Source: Desmodesmus armatus (taxonomy: Eukaryota > Chlorophyta > Chlorophyceae > Sphaeropleales > Scenedesmaceae). Taken from it: a DNA stretch of 64,000 nt. The stretch is from assembly GCA_007449985.2 (NCBI GenBank), contig VIIQ02000104.1:1-64000 (forward strand), read 5' to 3'. The notes under the pieces are model-generated. The model made no database searches and had not been told where the DNA came from. It was given only the letters and a program-made list of their open reading frames with translations. Position numbers and translations under genes: made by a program. Shown in pieces: positions 17,426-28,672 of the stretch (its first letter is position 1; each line of letters starts with the position of its first letter).

Positions 17426-20400
17426 CTAAAACCCTGCTGTCTTGTTGATTTCAGGCTGTAGGAGCGGATTGACACTGTAGAAGGCTGGCCGGGGTAGCAA
17501 GGCATTGATCTTTGCCATAGTGAATGGCAAATCCTCAGTGCACTGGCCACCTCCTGTTGGCCCTACGTGAGGGCAGTGTTCAGCAGGGAAGAAGTCGAGG
17601 TAACGAGCATGGAACAGCCTGTAACACAACAACAGCAGCAACAACAGCAACAAAAACAACAACAACACTGTTGACAACAGATGCTGATGTAAGAAGAGGG
17701 CAGTCCGTCAACAGGTGATTTCAAATCAGCATTGCTGTGGAAGCCATTGTGCTGTGCAACACAAGGCTGAATGAAGAGGTTGAGACATGATGCAGCTGTT
17801 TATATGACGTGTGGTGCTGACTAACGGGCCACAAGGCCAGAAATGATCTTCATTTCAGTGGCAGGCTGAGCTCTGAGTTTGGAAACACTGGCCGTGTCGT
17901 AGTAGTTGGACGCTCAAGAGAGAGCAGAGCTAAGCATTGGAGACTCCTAGCGCTGTTCAACAGCTGTTGGGCGCTGAATCTGCTGAGCACTACGTCACGA
18001 CTTCAGCCAATTGTGCAGTAGCTCTGATTGCTTATGGCAGTGCCGCTGTGCCAATGACACACTGTGCTAGTAGTACTGTTGGCTTGGGTTCGCTGTCAGG
18101 CCTGTCTCCCGTATTGGCTGCTGACGCAGTTCTGCACACATTCACGCCGCAGGGTTGGGGTTTTGGCTTGCACCTACACCCCTAAAACCCTAACCCCATA
18201 AACCCTAAACCTGAAACTTTGCGAAAATTTTACTCACCTGCAGAAGAGATTGTTACCAGCCAGGCGATGGACGGGTGGGGGTGGTAGGGCTGCCATGAAG
18301 GCCAGACAGTCTTCCTTGGTGGTGAACTGTGCGTTGATGCCGGTGCAAAAGGCTTGGTGAGCTGTGCAGACCTGGTCCGCAAGAGTGCCCACAACCTCGG
18401 GGGTCGAAAAAGCTTCAACCAAGCCAAGTGTTGTCATCACTTCCTCCCACCTGCACATAGGGAAGCATGACACGCCGGGAATCTGTCAACCATGCGGCCT
18501 GCTGTCATGCACACATCAGTATGTACTGTAAACATGCATTCACAGACTGCAAGGTTTGTTCAGCCAACATGGCAAGCACTGCTTGAAGTAGACGAAGCTC
18601 AGTGGCAGTGCATTTGTGTGCTGCACATGCTGAGCATGGTGAAAATGGTGCCATAGTGAAGCTCAGCTTGGGTCAAACTTGGTTATCATGCTGTCATCAT
18701 GGTGCAGACAAAACCATTTGCGCAGATTTGCTCTATACCGCAACGCCAATTGTACTTCAAACCCTAGAACCCAACCCCCACCGTAACCCAAACCCTGACC
18801 CTAAACCCAAAAGGTCTGGTAGGGTTTTTTGAGACCTCATTGAAGGAGGCAATTGAACAATCCCGCAGTCTCGCTGTCTTTGATGCGCCATCTGTACACT
18901 CACCTCAACCCCTTCCTGGACCCCTGTCCCAACCCCAAACCCAATCCCAAGCCCAACCCTAACCCTGACCCAAAGCCTGAAGCCTTTTTTTGTAAGCTTA
19001 CAACGGGTAGTTGAGGGTCTGGTAGGTGATTTGAGAGACCTCGTTGAAGGCGGCCATAGACCAACCCCGCAGTCGAGCTGTCTTGGATGCGTCAAAGGGG
19101 CTTGCCAGCAGCAGGTCGAACACGTTTGTCACCGTGTTTCCAGACACGATAATATCGTGGACCTCCAGTCCCGTCATGGTGACGACGGCTGCAGGCACGT
19201 TCTGGCCTGACGGGCGGGAGAAAGTGAGGAAGTACTCAAAAGCCTGCAAACACACAGTCATGAAGCACATTGGTTGTTAGTGACTTGTGAGACCAATTGT
19301 GTTCACAACGCCATTGATAAGAGACGTACGACCACGGATAGGCTGACTTGTTGATGTTTGGGTTGTGTCATCCAGTGCCTACACCTGGATGGACAAAGTT
19401 TAATTCATGACACACTGTCATCATCAGCTCCATCACATGCCCCACTGGCTTGACAATGACAATGTGTCAGTGATGCATTGCAACCCCCACAACCACTCCA
19501 CACGACCACATGCTGGGAGGCTCAGCGTTGAACTTACCACCAGACCGTTTGCAAAAGCGGCAATTGGTGTTGCAACAAGCACAGCGTTGGGGGTGAACAT
19601 CTTGGCAGCTGCAGCCGGTATGTCAACTCCAGGGGCTGTCCCCTTGGTTGCGAGTGCAATCTGCAATCAGCGGGCACATGTGCGTCACACACAGCACAGC
19701 AGAGGGTCAGCATGCATGATTGGGAATTTAGATGTTGTGATTCGAATCAGGCCAAAGCCCTGCAGGACCCCAGGTCACTGTAGTGTAATTAGCGGCGTCT
19801 GAAATGCGTTGGCATTGCGCACTTGAGATTCTGCAACACATGCCCCATAAATAATGGAATCAGTGAATGACGCCCAAGCATGTACTAACATGGTGCGTAT
19901 ATGCTCCAGCAGGTACAAGTGTGTACACATACTGACAGGAGAGTATACGGCACACACATACAAACAGGTGCGCTTACTAGGAGGAAAATACTCCTGACAT
20001 ACTAACAAGACATCGTATGGTGCAGTGTATGACTGCGCCTGCCTGTTACTTTTACTTTTACTGTTACTGTTTGTGCAGTGTTGGTGTGATGCCATTGTTA
20101 AGTTTGGTTCGGTCCTGACTGCCTGTTCTTGCCAAGTTGCCTGTCTTGTGTTTTCATGAACCATCCAAGGTGATCTTACTGTTGCAGCAGTCAGCAGAGG
20201 CTGTTGCGAGGGTGCCAGCTGGCACCCTGCAGGCCTTACCCCGCTGGCGTACATAACATATATAAACATTCGAAGCATCGCGATACGCCTCAACGTGCTC
20301 TACTTAGCAGCTAATTGAGTGCTAGGTTGACATGTCCCCTACAGTGCAATCTGGTGACCTAGCGCCAGCAACCTAGGCCATAATGGCCCTGGTGCCTGTT

Positions 20401-20774
20401 ACATGACTACACGGACTATGCCCTTGAGGGTGCAAGTTTCATGTTGTTCAAGGCCTGCAGAGTCTGCGCAGTTGCGATGCCTGCACGCAGTCGGCCACAA
20501 GATATGTATATACTAAGGAACGCCTCTGTACTTGGCTTGCGCTGCATTGCCCCGGCCAGCCACTAATTGACCCGGTCTTGTAGACATGCTTGAGGCATGC
20601 CATCGTCTCAATCTGTATCCCTCTTTGGCTCCCTATGGGGTGTTCAGGCCGAGCCTGAACCGTGTAACAGTAACAGTAACAGTAACTTTAACCTGGTTGC
20701 TGTGTGACTCACCTGCTGTGAAACAACGTTGAGGTTGCAGGCCTCCCTGCACACTCCTCTACACAGCTGGGCGC
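17426..20774 (-). CDS. Conserved protein of unknown function with CRxxH...CPHVGPTGGG motif (5' end incomplete)
   Basis: Minus-strand spliced gene. Exons read: 20774-20713 (tentative), 19660-19538, 19243-19002, 18450-18238, 17618-17426 (TAG stop). All junctions are GT-AG and the phases agree (for example TT|G and AG|G across the last two introns), giving at least 277 residues. The C-terminal exon pair encodes LFCRLFHARYLDFFPAEHCPHVGPTGGGQC, a Cys/His/Gly-rich signature split here by an intron. The middle exon has V-T-M-T-G-L-E-V-H-D and SPFDASKTARL. I recall similar motif-bearing proteins in other algae and fungi but cannot name a function. The tentative first exon is Cys-rich (LCRGVCREAC), which suggests a secreted protein. 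The first exons and a signal peptide were not found. Confidence 0.6.
18178..18975. repeat. Telomere-like CCCTAA tracts within introns
   Basis: Degenerate CCCTAA/CCCTAAA-type units at 18178-18212, 18757-18812 and 18925-18975, separated by the 18238-18450 exon and other intron sequence. They resemble plant/algal telomere repeats but are imperfect. Confidence 0.6.
18816..18900 (-). pseudogene. Decayed duplicate of the 19002-19243 exon end
   Basis: Resembles 19020-19095 (ggtaggt.attt.agagacctc.ttgaagg.ggc and cccgcagtc..gctgtctt.gatgcg) but carries substitutions and indels that break the frame. It lies in the next intron downstream of the parent exon, consistent with an old tandem duplication. 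Confidence 0.6.
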
Positions 20775-23422
20775 CTGCAGGATACACAGGAAAGGCAGGG
20801 CCCAAAGCACGCAAACATACTGTGTCAGCATATTGTGTTAGTATCAGGGAGCACACTGTCTTTGTCAGTGGCTGCAAGGACACGATGCTGGCCTTTGTGG
20901 TGACCTGAGGTGCACAAAAGTGACAGACATGCTTGATGCTTCCTAGAAGGACCCACTATGCCCCTGTTTGAACACGTGTGGGGTGCACCCAACTCGAAAG
21001 CAAAGGCATGCCATGGCATTGCAGGCCTTGGCTTGCCGCTGTGCAGACAGTCTACACTTGCATGCAAAGCAACGTAGCTGCTGATGTTCCCCTGCATGAA
21101 GCGCACTTGGACACAGCCGAAGCGGGTTGATGATGTTTGGGGTGACAGATGACACTCCTGCATGGGACCTCCGTCGTGCAGGCCTCGTCCTGATGGTTTC
21201 ATCGCCAGGGCTCACATCGTCAACTGTAGTTTGGGCGAACGTTGATCCTGCTGCGATCACAATCCAAGTCACGGCTGAAGCACGCGGCAGGGAGTGTGGT
21301 ACAACAGCAAAGAGACCAAACAGACAAGCAGCAGCAGCAGCAGCAGCACAACGGCAGCTTGAGCAACTTTGAAGCGCCGTGTGGCTAACAACGATATCTT
21401 TTAGTGCATCAGAACATGAGTTCAAGGCTGCAACAGCTGTATAGCACGGTGTGCTGCGACCAATGCCGGTACCGCGCGCTGGGGCATGAAAAATGAGGTC
21501 GGCGAGATACTTCCCATGCTGCTCAATCGCACTCACTTATAACCCAGATGGCGTTCAACGAGCATTTCTTGGCCATTGTAGAGTGCTCTGCTGCGGTGTC
21601 TAAGTCAGCTTTTGCACCACAGGCGTACTCAGGGGCTGTACAACACGTCTTTGGTTGAATCAAGTAGAGTTATGATGAAATTCTTAGGGCGGTGCCCTGA
21701 CCAAAGGAGTAGACGACTGTACCAGTTCTGGGGTCTGGCACTTTGGGTCTCAGAATGACACTCTATCGTTTCCCGGCCAAGTCTGATGAGTGTTGCGTAT
21801 TGATGACTCTTTTCATCTTCAATTAGTCGTTTCTTGCAGTCCGACGTGGCCTTCCGTGTCCACAATCGTGATAAGGCTTGAGTACCGCAGTACCCAACAC
21901 TACACACTACACACTTCCCTCAGTACCAACCGCACTATTCTCATTGTCGGCCTGATGTTCTTTTGTGTTCAATCAAACAATTGTATTCTTATGGTTTGTC
22001 AGCAGACAGGACCTCACGGGGTATGCCCCAAATTTTCGTTACCATCATGATCAATCTTCGTCTGTTCCACTGTAGGAGCTGAAGGTGCCGCAATCTGCTG
22101 CGTGCATCCCGAGTACATCCTGTAAGAAATCGATCTGGCACTTCAAAGCACTGGCAGGTTTAGGGACAGCAGCAGCACTTGCACTGCAGGCATGATCATG
22201 TGCTGTCATGACAGCAACATTTTGCGAGGCATCTGGTGTATTACAGGGCCCACTATCGATAACAACTGATGATCTGGGTCAAAAATGAAAGCCGCAGAAT
22301 ACATTGTCAGAATAGGAACTTTATCGTCGCTGGGACAGTGTTGGGACAGTGTACACACAAGGCATGCAGCAATCTCCCACACACAGCCATCATACTCCAC
22401 CACTGTTCACCTGTTCAAATATGCACTGCGGCATACTATGTTGCAAACCAGAGTGCACAGCCGTTGGGAACTCGCTTATGAAAGCAACATCGCCTTATTC
22501 CCTCAGCTGACAGTTGTCAGCTAGCGGCCGCTGCTGAGCGGCGATGATGCTGGGAACATGTGCACACAAACATGCAGGCGACAGGCAAACAAAGATGCAG
22601 CCACAATGCAATCAACCGACCCAAATCCATGTGGCAGGATCATTGGGTGTATCAGGACACATTGGTTGTAACACTCACTCAAAAAGCTGCCACTGGCAGC
22701 TTTACATGTCGGGCTGAAATGTACTGTGGCGAGTTGACGGTGTTGTGTGGTGCATCAATGCACCACCAGATGCCATCAGCTTGGCAAGCTGTGCCATACA
22801 CCAAAGTCTCTTGCTGGACTGTTGGTGCCTGCGGCTGTCCCTCTGACTTCATCACTTGAGCTGCTCATGGCTGTCCCACTCGCTCACCCCACTCGCTCAG
22901 CGACTTGCAATAAACACTGTGCAACCCACACTGCACACGATATATAGCCAGAATCAAGCGTCCATAGCTGCCACAATGCGATGCATACACTGTATGTTGA
23001 ACTTGCCCTCTACTGTCTCAATCAGGGCCCTATAAGTCATGGTACACGATGCACATGCCCCAGCTCTGATCCCCACACTCCTCCCATGACATTTATCAAA
23101 AAGCTACCGTGTACTGCTGCTGCTGCTGCTGTCTTCCTCAGCCAATGCTGGCGCCAAGTAAGTCAGCACAGCAATAATGAGGATGCCCATCTCTGTCCCA
23201 GCAGCGTCATGTAGGATGCTGCAAATACAGGGGCAACAGCAGCAGCAGCAAACCAGCCAGTCAATCACCAGCCGCGCACACAGGAATGCACATAGGCTGT
23301 CTTCCAGCTTGCAGCCGCTACTTTCCATGTATGCATGCACCACATAAACATGCCGCAGAGCTGAGGCAACAAAGCAAAAGCTCCCTGCACAAACTCAGGC
23401 TAAGCCATACCGGTGCCCGCAC
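20775..23422. other. No gene recognised
   Basis: Several short ORFs without recognisable similarity. 20943-21536 (-) has an Ala-rich hydrophobic stretch before a GAT|GTGAGC donor and might hold a signal-peptide exon of the upstream minus gene, but the phase does not match the tentative exon at 20774. 21600-22060 is noticeably more AT-rich. I see no RNA gene. Confidence 0.4.
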
Positions 23423-26375
23423 TTACTGGAACAGCGGGTTGAGAAATGCGTCTGTCTGGTACTTGTCCAGAAGGGATATGAAGGCCAAGTTCACACCCAC
23501 TGAGAAGAAGGGGAACAGCAACACCTTGGGCGTCTTGAGCACCTGCAACCGTGTGACAGCAGCAGATGAGAGCAGATGAGGGTTTGACATTGTGAGCCTG
23601 TGCAGCCGCTGACAGCTGCTCCTGCTGTGAGAAAGGAGATGCCCGCTGAGCGGGCGGGCACTGCAGCGCACATATCACGCTCTGCCGTGTCAGTGAGGCA
23701 TACTGTGTGTAGGAGGTCCACATGCTGCCCAAAGTTCCACTAACTGTGCCAAAAGTGACCTTGCTTCTCACTTATGACTAAGATGACAGTGATGACCTCA
23801 CTGCCAGTGATGATGTCTGTCACTGCCCGACTGCGTGTCTGCCAGACCACAATACACCTGCTGAGCTGGCCGGAGGAGGTTCCAAGCGAGGAAAACTGCC
23901 ATGCACGCACCTTCCAGAACCTGTATGTCAGTGCCGCAAAGATGGCCGACATCATTATGTAGATAGGCACCTTGCTGTGCAGCACCTCAGCGCCCAGGCC
24001 GTACAGCCCAAGGGTCGCCAACGGAGCAGCCAACAAGAAGAAGTCTACCCCATCACCCAGGTTGAGCCTCCATGCTGCCTTCGCTTCACTTTGTGCCCCT
24101 CCAACTGGGGCTGGGGCAGCAGCAGGATCGGCCTCAGGCAGGGCTTGCAGGAAGGGGTAGCCGGGGTGACAGCGTCTGTACCAGCGAGCCATTGCTGGCC
24201 AGCTGTGGGCGCGGGATCATCAGATGCTGGGGTGTGCGGCTCGCGGATCCGCAGGCCGAACGCCCAGGCTGCCAGTCCGCTGTTCAAGAAGAAGTAGAAG
24301 GCGAGGTTGAGTATGTTGTACTCCTCTTTGTAGAACCAGTCTTGCTGAACGTGCCAGCCGATCTCGCCCATGATCGCAACCTGCGCAGTGTGCATGCACA
24401 AACACACCTGCCACTGGTCAGAACGATTCTGAGCTTGGTACAGGAGTATGCTAGCAAGAGATGCCACTAAGCCCGGAGCCCGGTGCGTTACCATTCTTGA
24501 GTGGTGGTGACTTTGCTGGCTATGGGATGCGTTGAGGCCCCTTGCAGTCGCAGGCGCAAGCGCAAGCAAATTATGCCATGCAGTTCAAGTATGCCATGCG
24601 ACCGCACGATACTACACCAAAAGTAGGCGGATTTGTCTTCTGTAATATCTCCAAGCGACCCGGTCCCGAATGATTCCCCCCATACATGCAGAGATGCGCA
24701 TGCCCTTTTGGGCCTACCTCTCTCTCGTAGCTGCAGGCTAGCTTGAGACGCACTCCCCCCAACTGGGTTGCAACTCACCATCATGAAGCTCATGCCCATG
24801 AGGGCCACAAATGGGCTGCGTGCCCTTGTGTCCTTCAGTTCATCAATCTTGGAGTAGAACACGTACATGGCCGCGGGGATCAGCAGGAACGCAAATAGGT
24901 GTGTGCCAACCAGCAGGGCTGCAGGCACAAGCATAACAAACATTGAGACAGTCAACAGCACAGCAGTGAGTCGTGATGCATGCGCCACTCCATATTCCGT
25001 AACAAGAGTGACAACATGTGTTGGCGAGGATTGAGTCCAGCAAATGTTGCAGCAACGAATGCGGCTGGTCTCAGACCACAGTGTGCGTTGGCGCATGCTG
25101 CCCGTCTGCTGTCTTGCAAGCTGGTGCGTGCAAGCGTTGCGTTTGAGTGCTGCACCATACACCCTTTCAGCTTGGCAAAGTGCGAGCAGTTGCAGCGGTT
25201 GCAACTGCACAATGAGTATCACAAGGGGGTTGCATGCCTGAGGAATGCTGGATCACTACCTCAACAGACCAAGACACGCGCATCATGCGAGGGCCTCGCA
25301 TCACCCCATTGCATCTCTCCTTTGTGCCTACCTTTCATCGTGTTGCTGATGGGCACACAGTCTCCCACCACGGTGCAGGCTGGGTTGCTGAACTGATCGA
25401 TGTACATGGTGACAGCTGCCGCTGTGATGGCGGTCCCAGCACTTAGGCCTAGGGCTTTGCCAAACCCTGTCCATGACACCTTTTCCTTCGGAGCTGGGGC
25501 GGTGCTCACAGCAGAGCTTGAATTTGTAGCCTGCGATGAGGGGGATTGGAAAGGTGGTGGTAGTCAGTATCTTTTGACTTGGTGGAGATGGCATGGTGGG
25601 GCTGAGGGGGATGTGGTGGTCTTCACGTGTGGGTGGTTTGAGCTGTAATCAGTCAGTGTACATGTACAGACCATCTTGTAGTTCAACTTTTACATATGTC
25701 CCAGCCGGTGGGGATTAGTCTCAGCAGACCGGCCAGGCCAGCACGAACACCCTTCTTCCCATACTGCTGTCAAGTACTCGTGACAGCTCTTGTGCAGAGC
25801 TGTAGGTCATGTACTTTACAAAATCATACCAGCAAACCAGCATAGCTAACCTACAGACCACCACATGGCTGACTGAATCAGTTTGTAGTGACACAGGCAC
25901 AGTGACATTTCAAGCAAGCAACTGCTTGCAAGCAACCAGCAGATACCAGTGCACTGGTGTCTGCTACCTGGTATTCATGCGGTACTGACGGAAATAACAA
26001 AATGTCAGCAGGGGGTAGCCTGCTGCTCACGCTGTGCAGTAACAGGGATGGGGAAGCCAGCATGGCTCACAGCACACAGCACGTGCACATGCTGCACGAG
26101 AGTGGGATCCCCAGGGAGGGTGATGTGAGGCATGGGTAGGTAGGGGTGTATTTTCATCAACACTGGAGCCAGTCTTTCCAACTCCTCAGAGAAGCAAAAC
26201 TCACTGGTGCCTCTGCGGTCTTGACATCAACTGCATGTAGCCGTGTGGGTCGTGACCCAACACCACACCGCGCGCTAGGTGACAGAGTAGACACTTTACG
26301 GCATGTTGATGTTATCTTGCTGCGTGCAGTGGCGGAGCCATGCACCCTGCTGGAGTGAAGCTGCTGCAGTGCCAT
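23423..26375 (-). CDS. Multi-pass membrane protein with transit-peptide-like N terminus, unknown function
   Basis: Five exons on the minus strand: 26375-26205 (ATG), 25530-25332, 24918-24779, 24380-23911, 23542-23423 (TAA). Every intron is GT-AG and phases match. The first 57 residues are rich in Ser/Arg/Ala with few acids (MALQQLHSSRV...), like a plastid transit peptide. The mature part has about five to six hydrophobic segments (for example LLVGTHLFAFLLIPAAMYVF, ILNLAFYFFLNSGLAAWAFG, VDFFLLAAPLATLGLYG, VLLFPFFSVGVNLAFISLL), about 366 residues in total. The exon lengths sum to 1100, one short of a multiple of three. The reading frame changes inside the fourth exon between about 24193 and 24225, as if one base were missing (assembly error or a broken allele). 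I do not recognise the family; conserved-looking stretches are SKIDELKDTRARSPFVALMG and the W-x-V-Q-Q-D-W-F-Y-K-E-E-Y segment. Confidence 0.72.
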
Positions 26376-27057
26376 GAAATGGAACTTCTGACAGGTGCTG
26401 AAAGTTGAGCGGCACAGAGCTAACGACAAAAGCGGCTGATCGCTGCAGATGATGATCTTCTGGTGCAAGAGCGATAGAGCTGCAGGACTTGCGTAAGGGC
26501 GTAACCAAAGTTGGGCAAAAGGTTGATAGCTGACGCGGTGATGCAAAGCGACCCAGTCTATGTCAAGGCCGGACAGTCTAGTGCGCATTTGAGCAAGTCG
26601 TTCTTAGCACGCTTTGGTGTGTCACTCCCTTGAGGTCACTTTTTGAGAAGGTCACTCAACCTCCCTCCGACCTGGGACCGATACGCAGCTTCCAAAGCGC
26701 AGCCTGCCTGCAGGCCACATGCGCCCTATATATGTGAAACGCTTCACCGCTCTGATATCAGTCCGTAAGTACCACTCGGAGCTATCACTTTCCTCACGCT
26801 GGCACACGGCTGTAGCAGATCTGTGCCCACCCACAGCACAGCAGCAGCAACTACGGTGTCGACGACTTGCACTTACGGTAGCGCTTGCACTAAATCCTCA
26901 GGTATGTAAGATTGACATTTGGTTGGTGTTGCACTTCCAGCACCTACGAAGCAGCCCCCCGCTTTCCCAACAAGGGGCACGAACACCGCCTTGGTCCCAT
27001 GTCTCACTGCTGTTATCGCACCCCACACATCCCTGCACAGGACCATCGCTTTGCAAC
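26376..27057. promoter_or_regulatory. Divergent promoter region with TATA box and 5' UTR intron
   Basis: Lies between two head-to-head genes. A TATATATG box at 26727-26734 faces the + strand hydrolase. A likely 5' UTR intron runs from CAG|GTATGT (26902) to CACAG (27040), leaving 17 untranslated bases before the ATG at 27058. No clear TATA for the minus gene. Confidence 0.5.
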
Positions 27058-28635
27058 ATGATGATGGCATCTCAGAGCAACCTGAAGCAGCTGCAATCGC
27101 GCCCCAAGGCCCAATCCATCTCCCCACACCTTGGTGTAACTGCCAGGCGCCCTGTGCTAGCCCTCAAGCAGGCATGCCAGCAGCCTCAGAGGGCATCAGT
27201 CAGAGCAGCAGCTGCAGCTGGGGGCCGTACCAGCTCTGAGGATAACTTCCTGGACAATGCTGGTGGTGGTTGGTTCAGCGGCAGGGGCAGGGATGCACCC
27301 CTGACCCCACATGCTACTGTTGACCTGCCTGCCTTGACGACAGTGAGTGGGGATAGGCTGAGGTGGCCGAGGGTACACACCATGGCTGCTGTAAGCTGTT
27401 TATGTGCTGCCATGGCATGCCAAATTCAAGTCAGGTGACGCAGCTAAGGAGATCTCGCACGTGGCGGTCACAGCTGCCTGCAAGGAACCTCCTAGCCCCC
27501 CCTGGACATTTCTACCCTCTAGCATACAGGGCTTCAGCTGATTGCAAGCATGCAACCGTTGTACTACTGCTCCCTACCCTTGCCCCTGCCCACTCTCCTC
27601 ACCCCGCCTGTGCCCCTGCCCCCACGCCCCCACCCCTGCTCTTCACCACACCCTTACCCCTACAGGCCTACCTGGACCCAGATGACGGAGCCCTCGAGGA
27701 CATGAACAGCAACATCAAGCACTCTCCTCCTAGAGCTGTCAAAGCCGACATGTACTATCCCCGCACCTCGTCCTTACCCCACCTCTTCCCCTGCCCCTCA
27801 CCACACCTTGTCCCTACAGACCTACCTCAACCCGGACCCAGATAACGGAGCCCTTGAAGACTTGGACAGCGTCATCAAGCAGTCTCCTCCAAGGGCCGCC
27901 AAAGCAGACATCTACTACCCCATTGACTTTGCCGCAACCAAGTCAGCCAAAGGCGCTATCATCTTTGCGCACGCCTTTGTGCAGCCCTCCTACAGCTACA
28001 CTCGTGTGATCAGGCAGTTGCAGGAAGCTGGGTGGGTGGTGGTGGCGCCACTTACAGATGTGTTTGATGTGCTGGGGCGTGACGTGGGTGTGAAGATCGA
28101 CCAAAAGAAGGCAGACACAAAGCTGCAGTCAACACTGCAGGTGAGACGAGCCTCATTCAGAACATTTAGCTGCAGCATCATGTTGTGATCGTATCAACGC
28201 ATGCGCATCAAGCTTTTACCATTGACTGTACCATGGAACGATATGGCTCTGGTTGAGGGCCTTGATGTCTGGCATGCACGATCATGTCGTGAGTTGTGGT
28301 CTGCTGTCACGCCCACGTAAGGTTGAGCTGCCACGGTGTAAAACAGGATGGCGTCTCGTAGACACAGTCGCCACACGTGTAAAATACATGGGCACATCTA
28401 TGGCAATGCCTACCGTAACCGTATGGTTGCCACTGTGCAGGCCGCTTTGATTGTGGATGTGCTGCGCGCTCACCAGCTTGTTATGGATGGGCCCTCCTTT
28501 GCCGGCCTGGTGGACAAGGTTATCTTCATGGGGCACTCCTTGGGAGGTGCCTGCTCCATAATTGCTGCTGCCAAGGTCCAGGTGAGACATCAATTCCCTC
28601 CCCCCCAGGGTCCCCCCCCCCCCCGCCCCCCCCAG

Positions 28636-28672
<37 letters not shown>

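Noticed and set aside
21640..21790. Possible rRNA fragment (gatgaaattcttag resembles a small-subunit rRNA phrase)
   Set aside because: The similarity stops after about 12 bases; no adjoining conserved rRNA sequence.
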